Shown here: piece by piece, positions 40,907 through 49,649 of the stretch
Layout: each line of letters opens with the position of its first letter
Numbering within the stretch: position 1 is the first letter of the stretch
Assembly (NCBI RefSeq): GCF_001315945.1
Contig: NZ_BBBG01000017.1
Coordinates: forward strand, 1 to 52,533
DNA: 52,533 nt
Origin: Methanogenium cariaci JCM 10550
GTDB taxonomy: Archaea > Halobacteriota > Methanomicrobia > Methanomicrobiales > Methanomicrobiaceae
Reading direction: 5' to 3'
Notes under the pieces: generated by a model
Seen by the model: only the letters and a program-made list of their open reading frames with translations
Databases searched by the model: none
What the model was told of the DNA's origin: nothing
Translations under genes and position numbers: made by a program

Positions 40907-41238
40907 TCACTCCCCCCCCACCCGTGTAACAGCCTGATCATAGCACATCAACAGTTTCGGGTCTTCCTCCAGCACCTTCGGCGGGATCCTTTTTGCCACA
41001 GCAATAATAATCCGATAATCCTTCTCCTGCCACGCCTTCTTAAACCCGGCCCGGATCGCCTCAATCCGGAAGACCTTCAGCCGTTTCGTCTCCCCCCCCG
41101 TGTGGCCGTCGAACTCCCGGAGAAGGGCCCGCTCCCGGAGATCTGTGGTCTCGTCATTGGCAGCAGGTCAATGTTCAGAATGAGACTGTCATGCTCGCCC
41201 TTTGATTCTTCAATATTTCTGATTATGTGTGATTTCAT
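40907..41238 (-). pseudogene. Remnant of a helicase-like C terminus
   Basis: About 110 codons in two frames. ATG at 41238 opens MKSHIIRNIEESKGEHDSLI; a frame change near 41160 leads to ANDETTDLRERALLREFDGH, then KRLKVFRIEAIRAGFKKAWQ, EKDYRIIIAVAKRIPPKVLQ-like text (reads PPKVLEEDPKLLMCYDQAV) and a TGA. The KxAW...DY...LPxxVLQED...MYYD tail is what I know from the C termini of SNF2-type helicases that accompany DNA-modification loci. All upstream helicase domains are missing, so this is a decayed piece. GC-richer than the FRG gene after it. The family assignment is from memory of the tail pattern and moderate. Confidence 0.5.
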
Positions 41239-41453
41239 CCATATTTCACCCGGAATGTTAAAAATTTATAATTAATGCTTTCTATCCAGTGTATGGAATA
41301 TGTTATATTTACTGGCATTTATGCGATGTGTTTTTTTAATAGTATGGATAAATGTCCAGAACATGGTGGCAGATAACATGGGACATATCAGGACAATTGA
41401 AGATAACGCCCGACGGATTATTATTTCGGATATAATCAGGGCCATTATCGGTT

Positions 41454-41805
41454 TTGGGTAGAGGGGGGGATATTATCTTAGATAATATATGCATAGAGTT
41501 TGTTTCACGTCAGAATCAGCGTTCAGAGTATGACTGGGTAAACATCTCTTTTCAGAACAACAGGGTTGGAAAGGCACGGTGCCTGATTGACGGGGACAGC
41601 ATCACCATATACTCAATAAATATATTTCCTGAGTTTCAGGGGGGCAGGTTACGGAAGTTTTGTGGTTGAAAAGCTAAAAGAAGTTTATTCAGACATTACC
41701 GCAGACCGGGTGCGGCCAACTGCACGAAATTTCTGGAAAAAACAGGGGGGGTTTGCAGATAATGGTGACGGGAATTATGTTTATGCGGATGCAGACTCAA
41801 AATAG
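41454..41805 (+). CDS. GNAT-like acetyltransferase, partial or frame-broken
   Basis: About 115 residues. Text before FVSRQNQRSEYDWVNISFQN has no clear start (TTG at 41454 is the only one in frame; the G run there blurs it). Body: DGDSITIYSINIFPEFQG, then after a frame change at 41640-41650 YGSFVVEKLKEVYSDITADR and RPTARNFWKKQGGFADNGDG. The order strand-IxPEFQG-x-GYG-helix...ARNFWxKxGF is the acetyl-CoA-binding core of GNAT proteins. Substrate unknown. AT-rich like the surrounding accessory genes. Confidence 0.55.
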
Positions 41806-41917
41806 TTAATTCGGATTCATTCATTTTTAATGTATTTCCAGAATTTCAAGAGTCCTAAATTCTTATAATTATCTCGTTGAATTTGAAACAGATTTAATAT
41901 ATGGTGGTTATTCTGTT

Positions 41918-42784
41918 TCAATTACTATCTGCACTTTCCCTTTTTTTGTGTTCTAATTCAATTAACAAATTGATAGACGCTAAATATGCATAAAATATCC
42001 ATTTGAGCCAAATTGGTTTGTCATATCCGTTTTTTTGGTTAGGGGTATGATGACGAATTGCATAATTATTGGCGATATTGAATAAATCATTTTCATCTTT
42101 AGAAAGCAATCTCATATCAAATCCCCCCCTCTTCAGGTATTCAAGAACATCGGCAAGTTCTCTTACAGCTTCTTTTTTATCCTGCTCTGTTGATTGATAT
42201 TTCCGGAATTTATGTATTGCAATTCTGATGCGTCCATCAATATTTTCTGGATCAAATACCAGAGTTTCCGTTTCAAAGAGTTCTTCAAATCCGGTTTCTA
42301 TGATTTCTAAGATTTCTCCTTCACTGGACAATTCGTACCCATTTTCGTAATTGGCAATGACAGAATTAATTTCTGTTTTGTATTCATTCTGTCCTTTTTC
42401 TTTGATAAAAGTCTGATAGTGCCATCCACAATCATTCCACTCGTGATAATATCCCTTCTCTGGATCTGGAAATGAAATTAAGTCATATAGAATTTCAATC
42501 AGATCGAAAAGATCTTCTTCTGAATAGTTATCGATATTATCTCTAATTGGCCAGATATTTCTTTTTCTTAATTTCCTAAAAAAATAGGCGGATACATTAT
42601 TCCCAGCAATCCCCGGGACAAATCCTGCATCTACGCATTCATAGCCAAATGCTTCCTGAAAATAGTATTTACGCTCAAAGTCTTGATATGTTGCAAAAAA
42701 CATATCCTTTAATTCCTCAAGTGTCAGATCCAGTTTACCATTATTCCTCCCTGATCTGACAGAATAATAGGGCCTATCATTCAT
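41918..42784 (-). CDS. Hypothetical protein of the accessory AT-rich stretch
   Basis: 288 residues, intact. Acidic, mostly helical: NGKLDLTLEELKDMFFATYQ, YSEEDLFDLIEILYDLISFP, YYHEWNDCGWHYQTFIKEKG and the C-terminal LFNIANNYAIRHHTPNQKNG, YDKPIWLKWIFYAYLASINL. The last part (IRHHxPxQKxxYDxxIWxxWxFYxYLA) is a conserved tail I have seen in uncharacterised bacterial proteins of variable regions, sometimes near abortive-infection genes; it may be a HEPN-like helical domain. No catalytic motif is evident. Its neighbours are FRG and ATPase genes, so a defence link is possible but unproven. Confidence 0.7.
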   Translation of the reverse strand: MNDRPYYSVRSGRNNGKLDLTLEELKDMFFATYQDFERKYYFQEAFGYECVDAGFVPGIAGNNVSAYFFRKLRKRNIWPIRDNIDNYSEEDLFDLIEILYDLISFPDPEKGYYHEWNDCGWHYQTFIKEKGQNEYKTEINSVIANYENGYELSSEGEILEIIETGFEELFETETLVFDPENIDGRIRIAIHKFRKYQSTEQDKKEAVRELADVLEYLKRGGFDMRLLSKDENDLFNIANNYAIRHHTPNQKNGYDKPIWLKWIFYAYLASINLLIELEHKKRESADSN

Positions 42785-42914
42785 GATAATAGTTGAATGT
42801 CATTAGACTATTATGGTGTTTTCTTTATGTGTCCACATTTTGAATGTTAAATTTGGGACATGGATCTATTATCTTTATTTTATCATTTAATTGCGTAAAT
42901 CTTCATTTTATGCG

Positions 42915-43022
42915 TCATATCCCGATACTCATCAACCCCCCCTGTCTGCTGCCGACGGTAACCATGCAGGAAAGGCCCCCCCTCACGCCGAGGGATTCGG
43001 TGCCGATGACCATGATCTCCAT
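42915..43022 (-). pseudogene. Truncated N terminus of a metallo-beta-lactamase-fold (UPF0282-like) gene
   Basis: 35 codons from an ATG with AGGA upstream. MEIMVIGTESLGVRG and SCMVTVGSR match the start of UPF0282-type MBL-fold proteins (ESLGVR followed by a strand and then IDPG). The IDPG and HxHxDH parts are absent; the frame ends MSIGI and AT-rich DNA begins. It marks the edge between the GC-rich chromosome and the AT-rich accessory stretch. Confidence 0.5.
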
Positions 43023-43119
43023 CGGTTCCTGTCTGGCGGGGGGCAGGAGGCATAATGCTTCTGTCACCTGACCTGGAAAAAGAGAGATAGATTGAGTTAT
43101 TGAGAGAGATTTGTGTGTC

Positions 43120-45047
43120 TCATATCCCCCCCAGTTTTGTCCGGTTCTCCTCAATGTGTGCGAGAATCCCGTCTGCTGCCTTCGCTGCATCCGGCTCGAC
43201 ACTGAGCAGGCCTCCCGTCACCCCCCCTTCAGGTCTTCCGTCAGCAGTTTCACGAGGTTCGGGCCGCCGGTGACCGTGGGAATCGGGTTGACGTAGGTGT
43301 ACAGGCCGAATGCCAGTGCAAAGATGGCATCGATGGTGGCCTTCTGTTCCATGTACTCCGGTGCCGCAACGGCGACGGGCAGGTCGGGCACCGGCACCCC
43401 GCCGAGGGCTGCAGAGACGGCCGCGACCAGATCCGCACATCTACCGGTGTCGGTGCAGGTCCCGTATGAGAGGACCGGCGGGATGGAGAGCGACTCGCAC
43501 ACCGCCCGGAGTCCGTCACCTGCCTTTGCCGCCGCCTCCGGTGAACAGAGTCCCGCGACCTGCATCGCGGCATTGCCACAGCCCATCGAGAGGACGAGCA
43601 GGTTCCGCTTGATGAGTTCTTCTGCGACTGTGACCGAGTGCACATCCTGTCCGGTGTCTCGCAGGGTGGTGCAGGACACCAGGCCCACGATACCCCCCCG
43701 GATGGTGCCGTCCTTGATGAGATCAAGGAGCGGGTCAAGCGTGCCCCCCCGAGGGCTGCGGTGATACTCTCCGGTGAGAATCCGACCACCGCGTCCCGGC
43801 TGGGAAGGCCCGTCACCGGGATCACTTCCCGCCGCCGGACGGGGTAGTTCTCAATCCCCATGGCCAGAATCTTCTCCGCCTGTTCGTGTGCCTGTGCGGG
43901 CACGTAGTTCAGGCGGTCGTCAACCCCCCCTTCAAAGGCCACCAGATCCGAGACCGGAAGCAGGCGGAAGCGGTATTTTTCGGAGTAGAGAGGATCGAGA
44001 GGCAGGGAGCAGTTCATGTCTGCGACAAAGACATCAATTGTTCCCGTTGCAAGGATCGCCTCCTGCATGATCCAGTTGCCGGTATAGCCCCCCCAGAAGA
44101 CATCATCCGTCTCCCAGCGCTGGACCATCTCCTGTCCGGTCTCGATATTCGCGATGATGCGGATGCCCTTTGCCCCCCCTGCTGTCTGTGCCTTCTTCTG
44201 CCACGCCGGGTTGCGTGCCGCCTCGATGAGGGCAAAGCCGAGGAAGGGCTCATGCCCGTTCGGGAGAATGTTCACGTAATCCGGGTCGAGCACCCCCCCG
44301 AGGTCGACCTTCACCGTGTGGGGTTCGGGGATCCCGAAGAGCACATCCTGCAGGTATTCGCAGACGATCTGGCTCTGGTATGCCATCGCCACAGAGAGCC
44401 GCATCGCCTTGAGGGCGAGGCTCACATACGAACTGTCCACATTCGTGAGACATGAGCCAGTGGCGTTCATGATCTCCGGGTGGATACCTCCCGGAAGGAT
44501 GCCGAGCCTCGCCCAGGTCTCCTGCCGCTCTGCCGGTGCCAGATGGCGGACGATTTCACTGGGTTCCGTGACCGGGCGGGAAAAGTCCGTCTCCACCATG
44601 TCGCAGATTCTGAGTGCCACCTCTTCCTCGGTGCCGTCCGGTGACAGCCCGAGGCGACCGGCAAAGTTCCGGAGTTTTTCCGGAGATGTAATCGTAAACG
44701 AGGTCTTTCCTTCTGCTGTCTCCCGGAGCGTTTTCACTGTTTTATCGGCGTGGTAATGATAGGTGGTCGTCCCCCCCAGAACATTGCGCAAAAGCATCAT
44801 GCGCATCGCCATCGCATCGGCACCGATGCCGCAGACCCCCCCCGCTTGTCTGTTTCTGCATCCGCCCGGCAGGGTCCGTTTGAACAGAGATCGCAGCGTG
44901 CCCCCGCGGTGCAGAAGGCGCACCGGGTGTCAGGGTTTCCGAACCCTGTGCTTCATAACGATCCCATACATTGCTCATCCCGTCTTCCTGCAGGTGTTTG
45001 TACATCTGCCGGACTGATTCATGATATGATATCCTGTCCTTATCCAT
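43120..45047 (-). CDS. cooS: Anaerobic Ni-containing carbon monoxide dehydrogenase catalytic subunit (CooS), frame-broken
   Basis: About 640 residues, the normal CooS length. Catalyses reversible CO oxidation to CO2. ATG 45047 with GGTGGAG upstream. Cluster B/D region CAFCTAGARCDLCSNGPCR then RGVCGIGADAMAMRMMLLR (44835-44935 after repair). Cluster C ligands lie in NGHEPFLGFALIEA (His), ADMNCSLP, SMGCGNAAMQ and YGTCTDTGRCADL (Cys). C terminus NPIPTVTGGPNLVKLLTEDL. Breaks near 44940, 43750 and 43225, all explained by single run-length changes. No CooF, CooC or acetyl-CoA synthase subunits adjoin it, so it is a stand-alone CODH and would need ferredoxin and Ni insertion factors from elsewhere. 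Confidence 0.92.
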
Positions 45048-45184
45048 ATGCTCCACCCCCCCCAGAGTGGCAGGCCGTCTATCACCCTGTGATGATAAAT
45101 AGATATTATCCCAACCGGTGTTCGGGGGGGGAAGATTGAAACGATGGGGGGGCGGGAATAGGAGTATCAGGGGGGAGCACCGGT

Positions 45185-45991
45185 ATGACAAAACAACAGT
45201 ATGTTCATGGATATGGGAAAGATGACTCTGAACGGCTCGTGAAACAATCTGAGGCACTCGAAGAGATACTCCATGCGGATGAGGATTTCCCAGCAGGCAC
45301 CCGGATACTGGAGGCCGGATGTGGGGGGGTCGGTGCCCAGACGGTGATCCTTGCCCGCAGGTTTCCGGGGGGGCGGATATCCTCTCGGTGGACATCTCAG
45401 AGACCTATCTGGCGCAGGCCGAGGAGCGGGTGAAGGCCTGCGGGTATACCAATGTCACCTTCCGTCACGCCAACCTTGCAACAACGGACCTGCCGCCGGA
45501 GAGTGCGGACCATATCTTTGTCTGTTTTGTGCTGGAGCATATCCCGGAACCGGAGGCCGCACTCAACAACCTCTATCGTGCCCTCCGGCCGGGCGGGTCG
45601 GTTACGGTCATCGAAGGCGACCACGGCTCTGTGATCTTCCATCCCGAAAGTCCCGCGGCCCGGCATGTGGTGGACTGCCTGATTGAGCTCCAGCACCGAA
45701 GCGGCGGTGACGGAACTATTGGACGGCGGCTTTACCCCCCCTGCTCACGGCTGCCGGGTTTGTCGAAGTCACTGTGACACCCGCACCCGTATACGTGGAC
45801 GCGGCCACCCGGAGCTGGTGGAGGAGTTTACCGAAAAAATATTCATTGCGATGGTGGAGGCCTCACGGGAGGCGGCGTTCCGGGCAGGCATATCCGACCC
45901 GGCCCGCTGGGGTGCGGGGATTGCCGCACTCCGGCGGACGGAGGAGCCTGACGGCACCCTCTACTACTCTTTTTTCAAGCGACGGCGGTGA
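45185..45991 (+). CDS. Class I SAM-dependent methyltransferase, frame-broken
   Basis: About 268 residues. Motif I RILEAGCGVGAQTVILARRF about residue 42 (one Gly extra at a run of seven G), acidic loop DILSVDISETYLAQAEERVK, motif IV ADHIFVCFVLEHIPEPEAAL, then YRALRPGGSVTVIEGDHGSV. The C-terminal part LVEEFTEKIFIAMVEASREA and GTLYYSFFKRRR continues in another frame. Resembles the UbiE/small-molecule methyltransferases of methanogens. Breaks at about 45325, 45370 and 45745-45810. Divergent from the CODH gene, and its 3' end overlaps the TetR frame on the other strand. Confidence 0.8.
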
Positions 45992-46605
45992 AATGAACGG
46001 AGCATCCGTTTTTGCATCGCTGATGCCGAGGATGCGAAAGACGGACTCCTCCCAGATCCTGTGGATCTCCGGTTCTTCAATGCCCGCTGCGGCAAGTCTC
46101 TGCACCCCCAGGGAGACTGCCTGAACCATCAGGGCGGAGCGGGCCGGATCCAGTGTCGGGTCAATGGCTCCCCGTTTCTGCTGGTCGCGAATGAATGATA
46201 CGATGGCACTGCCCACCTCTCTGCGTATGGTGGTCACGATGGCCCCGATTTCCGGGTCGCGGGCGGCAAGCGGGAAGAAGTCAAACATTACCCCCCCTAC
46301 TTTTCCCGATATGCGGGGTGCACGGTCTTTTCGTAAATTGTGCTGACGGAGGTGCGGAGGTCTTCATCCGGTGTCCGGACGATGGCTGCACAGAACTGTT
46401 GGATGATGCACTCCAGCACTTCGCGGGAGAGTTCCTGCTTGTTGGTAAAGTAGAGGTATATTGTCCCCCCCTTTGATATGCCCAGACGGGCGGCGATATC
46501 CTCCATCCTGAGAGCGTGGTATCCCTTCTCCTTTGCCTCGTCACAGGCGGCCCGGAGAATCTTTCGGCGAACTTCTTCTTTATATGCGGGTATCACTCTT
46601 GGCAT
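45863..46605 (-). CDS. TetR-family transcriptional regulator, frame-broken
   Basis: About 210-245 residues. Start at ATG 46605 (MPRVIPAYKEEVRRKILRA) with AGGA eight bases upstream. HTH: DIAARLGISKGGTIYLYFTN, in which the second Gly is an insertion from a run of seven C; the family has GISKGTIYLYF. Ligand domain follows: LSREVLECIIQQFCAAIVRT, FDFFPLAARDPEIGAIVTTI and SALMVQAVSLGVQRLAAAGI. Break at about 46292 (run of six C). The open frame runs 128 bases into the methyltransferase gene on the opposite strand, so the true stop may be earlier, about 45990. Target genes unknown. Confidence 0.8.
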
Positions 46606-46829
46606 CTGCACGTCCTGCATATCCATTGGTTGTTGAAAAGGAAATAATGAATGATCGTTCATTATCTGCGGGGTTCACCCTCTGTTTCAGACAGGTGGTA
46701 GGTATCTCTCCCCGGCAGGGGGGGCATACCCCTCGTGCAGTTGCCTGAGACCGGGGGGGAGTGCCGGACTGCAAATATTGAGCAAAAAAGGCTGGATGGG
46801 TCGGGTTTTTCACCTCATCCCGGATTTAT

Positions 46830-47434
46830 TTAATACGACCCGGTGATCGCGGTGGCAGTGGTGAGCGCTGCAAGGATGAAGAAGGCAATAATCGCCAGGA
46901 TGATTGCCGGTAAAAAGACTGCGATGAAGGCCCGTGTGGTGGATATCTCATGCAGTTCTTTTATGGCAAGAATCTCCAGGGCAAGGGTCCAGAACTGCGA
47001 GAAGACCGATGACGGGAATCCAGCCGAAGAGCAGGTTCGGAGTGAGGGAATAGATGAAGGCCCGTATGGTGGTGGTGAGTCCCTTCCTCCCGCCTGCGAT
47101 ATAGACGAAGATGTGGAGAAGGACGCCCGCGATGAAGAGTCCGATGATGCCGAAGATGATGATGAACAGGATGGACGCAACGACCATCCCGGCCATACCC
47201 AATGCGGCAATCCCACTCACGCCGAGGGCCCCCCAGCCCGGCTTCGGCCCCGGCCATTCCCCCGGCCATGCCCATAAACAGTCCGAGCATTATCCCGGTC
47301 AGAACCCCGTAGATCACCAGGAATGTGATGAAATACTGCAATGCGTCTCCGAGGCTCTCGTCTTTGTGTGCGATCAGCGTCTGTGTCGGATCGAGGAGGA
47401 ATCCTTTCAGTTTATCGATGAATCCGGTTGACAT
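46830..47434 (-). CDS. YIP1-family membrane protein, array copy 1, frame-broken
   Basis: About 200 residues. MSTGFIDKLKGFLLDPTQTL then IAHKDESLGDALQYF is the shared N terminus; five hydrophobic segments include VASILFIIIFGIIGLFIAGV. The loop HIFVYIAGGRKGLTTTIRAF and SLTPNLLFGWIPVIG, LEILAIKELHEISTTRAFIA are the YIP1 (PF04893-like) signature parts. The C terminus ends AITGSY, unlike the TPY of copies 2-4. Breaks near 47240 (run of C) and 47000. Predicted polytopic; in archaea its function is unknown. Confidence 0.75.
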
Positions 47435-47684
47435 GGTAATGTTTCACCTGTTGATGCGTTTTCGTTTTGGGGGGGGATAAAGATATTCACCATACTGTCG
47501 TTTTCCGTTTCCTATCCTTCGGCAGTTTCTCAGGGGATATACCGGAATGGAACCCCCCCGGCATCCGATCTGAATTGACGATTTTTAAAAGCCGGTTATC
47601 GCCATTCTCAGCCATCAACCCGGTGTCTTACCTGCTCGCTGCACGGGTGATTTTTCCTGTCTCAGGCTTTGTGGGAAAAGAATG

Positions 47685-48341
47685 TCAGAATAGATCCGGG
47701 ATAAAAAAGGGTTGAGAGGATTCTTCCTGCTCTGCCCCCCCCAATACCGTTCTAATACGGTGTGAGGTTGAGGTTGAGGTTGAAAACAGGAATGCTGACA
47801 ATGATAATGCAACAAGAATGATCATGAGGATGAATGGCAAAATGACCGCGATGACTGCCCGTGCAGTGGATATCTCATGCAGTTCCCGGATGGCAAAAAT
47901 CTCCAGTGCCAGTGACCAGAAATTTGCGAGGATGCCAATGAGGGGAATCCAGCCGAAGAGCAGGCTGGGGGTGGCAGCGTAGATGACGGTCCGCAGTGTG
48001 GTGCTGACATCCTTTCTTCCGCCTGCGATATAGACGAAGATGTGGAGAATGATGCCGGTGATGAAGAGGGTGATGATGCCAAAGATGATCGTTGCTACAA
48101 TAGCCACAAGAACCACCCCCCCAATGGCACCGAATGCAGCCAGACTGGCAGGGAGACCTGTCAGGGTTTCTGTTACGGCAAAATTAAGTCCGATCATAAT
48201 CCCGTAAAATGCACCGCAGATACTCATTATGATGGCGAAATAGCGCAATGCGTCTCCGAGGCTCTCATCTTTGTGTGCAATCAGCGTCTCTATGGGATTG
48301 AGAAGGAATCCTTTTACGTTATCGATGAATTCGGTTGACAT
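47685..48341 (-). CDS. YIP1-family membrane protein, array copy 2
   Basis: About 195-218 residues, start ATG 48341 (MSTEFIDNVKGFLLNPIETL). Segments: FAIIMSICGAFYGIMIGLNF, VLVAIVATIIFGIITLFITG, HIFVYIAGGRKDVSTTLRTV, TPSLLFGWIPLIGILANFWS, LEIFAIRELHEISTARAVIA. In copies 3 and 4 the protein ends TPY at a TAG inside a small hairpin; here a one-base shift near 47765 lets the frame run on to 47685, whereas the homologous stop is 47752-47754. The frame is also open upstream to 48542, joining the small upstream ORF. Confidence 0.78.
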   Translation of the reverse strand: MSTEFIDNVKGFLLNPIETLIAHKDESLGDALRYFAIIMSICGAFYGIMIGLNFAVTETLTGLPASLAAFGAIGGVVLVAIVATIIFGIITLFITGIILHIFVYIAGGRKDVSTTLRTVIYAATPSLLFGWIPLIGILANFWSLALEIFAIRELHEISTARAVIAVILPFILMIILVALSLSAFLFSTSTSTSHRIRTVLGGAEQEESSQPFFIPDLF

Positions 48342-48392
48342 GGGATTTTTTACCTGCTGATATGTTCTGGTTTGTGGGGGGGATAAAGGTAT

Positions 48393-48542
48393 TCGCCATA
48401 CCTTTGCTTCCTGCCTCTGCTCCTCCGGCAGCTTCTCAAGGGCATAGTGGAATGCAGTCCGTGGCATTCGATCTGCATGGTCTTTGAGGGATGCAAATAC
48501 CTCGTCCGGGTGGTCTGCACGGACAACTTTTAAAAGAGCCAT
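48393..48542 (-). CDS. Small ORF upstream of YIP1 copy 2, stop codon lost
   Basis: About 49 residues, MALLKVVRADHPDEVFASLK, DHADRMPRTAFHYALEKLPE, EQRQEAKVW, then CGA where copies 1 and 3 have TGA. Preceded by AAGGGCG. Related but damaged versions lie before copies 1 (about 47480-47600) and 3 (49340-49495). Charged, helical, codon-like third positions. With the stop lost it reads into the YIP1 gene, so a 285-residue fusion is possible. Function unknown. Confidence 0.4.
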
Positions 48543-48703
48543 CGCCCTTCTCTCTCACCAGAACCCATGTCTTATGCATTCCTCGCCCCCCCGGCAATTT
48601 TTTCAGTTTCGGGTTTCGTATGAAAAGAATGTCTGAATAGATCTGGAATTAAAAAATGGGTTGACCGGATTCTTTCTGCCCCCCCGTCCCCCCCGATACC
48701 GTT

Positions 48704-49314
48704 CTAATACGGTGTGATGGTCGGGTCTGAAAAAATGAATGCTGCTATTACCATTGCAGCAAGAATGATCATGAGGATAATCGGTAAAATGACCGCGATG
48801 ACTGCCCGTGCAGTGGATATCTCATGCAGTTCCCGTATCGCAAGAATCGCCAGGCCAATTGTCCAGAGATCTGCAAAGAAACCGATGAGGGGCACCCATC
48901 CAAAAAGCATTTTAGGTGTATATGAATAGATGATGGCCCGCAGGTAGTGCTGACATCCTTTCTTCCGCCTGCGATATAGACGAAGATATGGAGAATGATA
49001 CCTCCGATGAAGAGTCCGATGACGCCGAAGATGATGAATAATATGATGGATGCAACGATAATCCCGGCTACCCCCCCTAACGCGGCCAGGCCACCCGCTC
49101 CGAGGGGGCCAAGTCCGGCGGAGAGGGCAGCTAGGGTTCCTGATATACCGATGCCAAGCCCGAAAATGATCCCGTTCAGTGCCCCCCCGTAGATGGCCAG
49201 AAGAATGACAAAATACCACAATGCGTCCCCGAGGCTCTCGTCTTTGTGTGCAATCAGGGTCTGTATGGGATCGAGAAGGAATCCTTTTACGTTATCGACA
49301 AATCCGGTTGACAT
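48704..49314 (-). CDS. YIP1-family membrane protein, array copy 3, one frameshift
   Basis: About 203 residues: MSTGFVDNVKGFLLDPIQTL, IYGGALNGIIFGLGIGISGT, IIVASIILFIIFGVIGLFIG, HIFVYIAGGRKDVSTT, then after a break near 48943 (a lost base beside GCAGG) AIIYSYTPKMLFGWVPLIGF, LAILAIRELHEISTARAVIA and FIFSDPTITPY. Same topology as copies 1, 2 and 4. The TAG stop lies in the hairpin ACCGT-TCTAAT-ACGGT. Confidence 0.78.
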
Positions 49315-49649
49315 GGAAATTGTTCACCTGATGGTCTGTTTTGGTTTGCGAACGATAAAGGTATTCACCACCCCCCCATTGCTTCTTGTCTTTTCTCCTC
49401 CGGAAGTTTCTCAAGGGCATACCATCTGTATGTCTCTTCAGGAATGCAGGGATCTCGTCCGGGTGTTCTGCACTGACAAATTTTAAATGAGCCATCGCCC
49501 TTCCCTTCCACTAGAACCAGTGTCTTATGTATTCACTGACCGGGCGATTTATTCAGTTTTGGGTTTTGTGTGAAAAGAATGTCAGAATCGATGTGGGATG
49601 TAAAAAACGAGTAGACCTGATTCGTTCTGCCTGCTTCCTGACATCCGTT

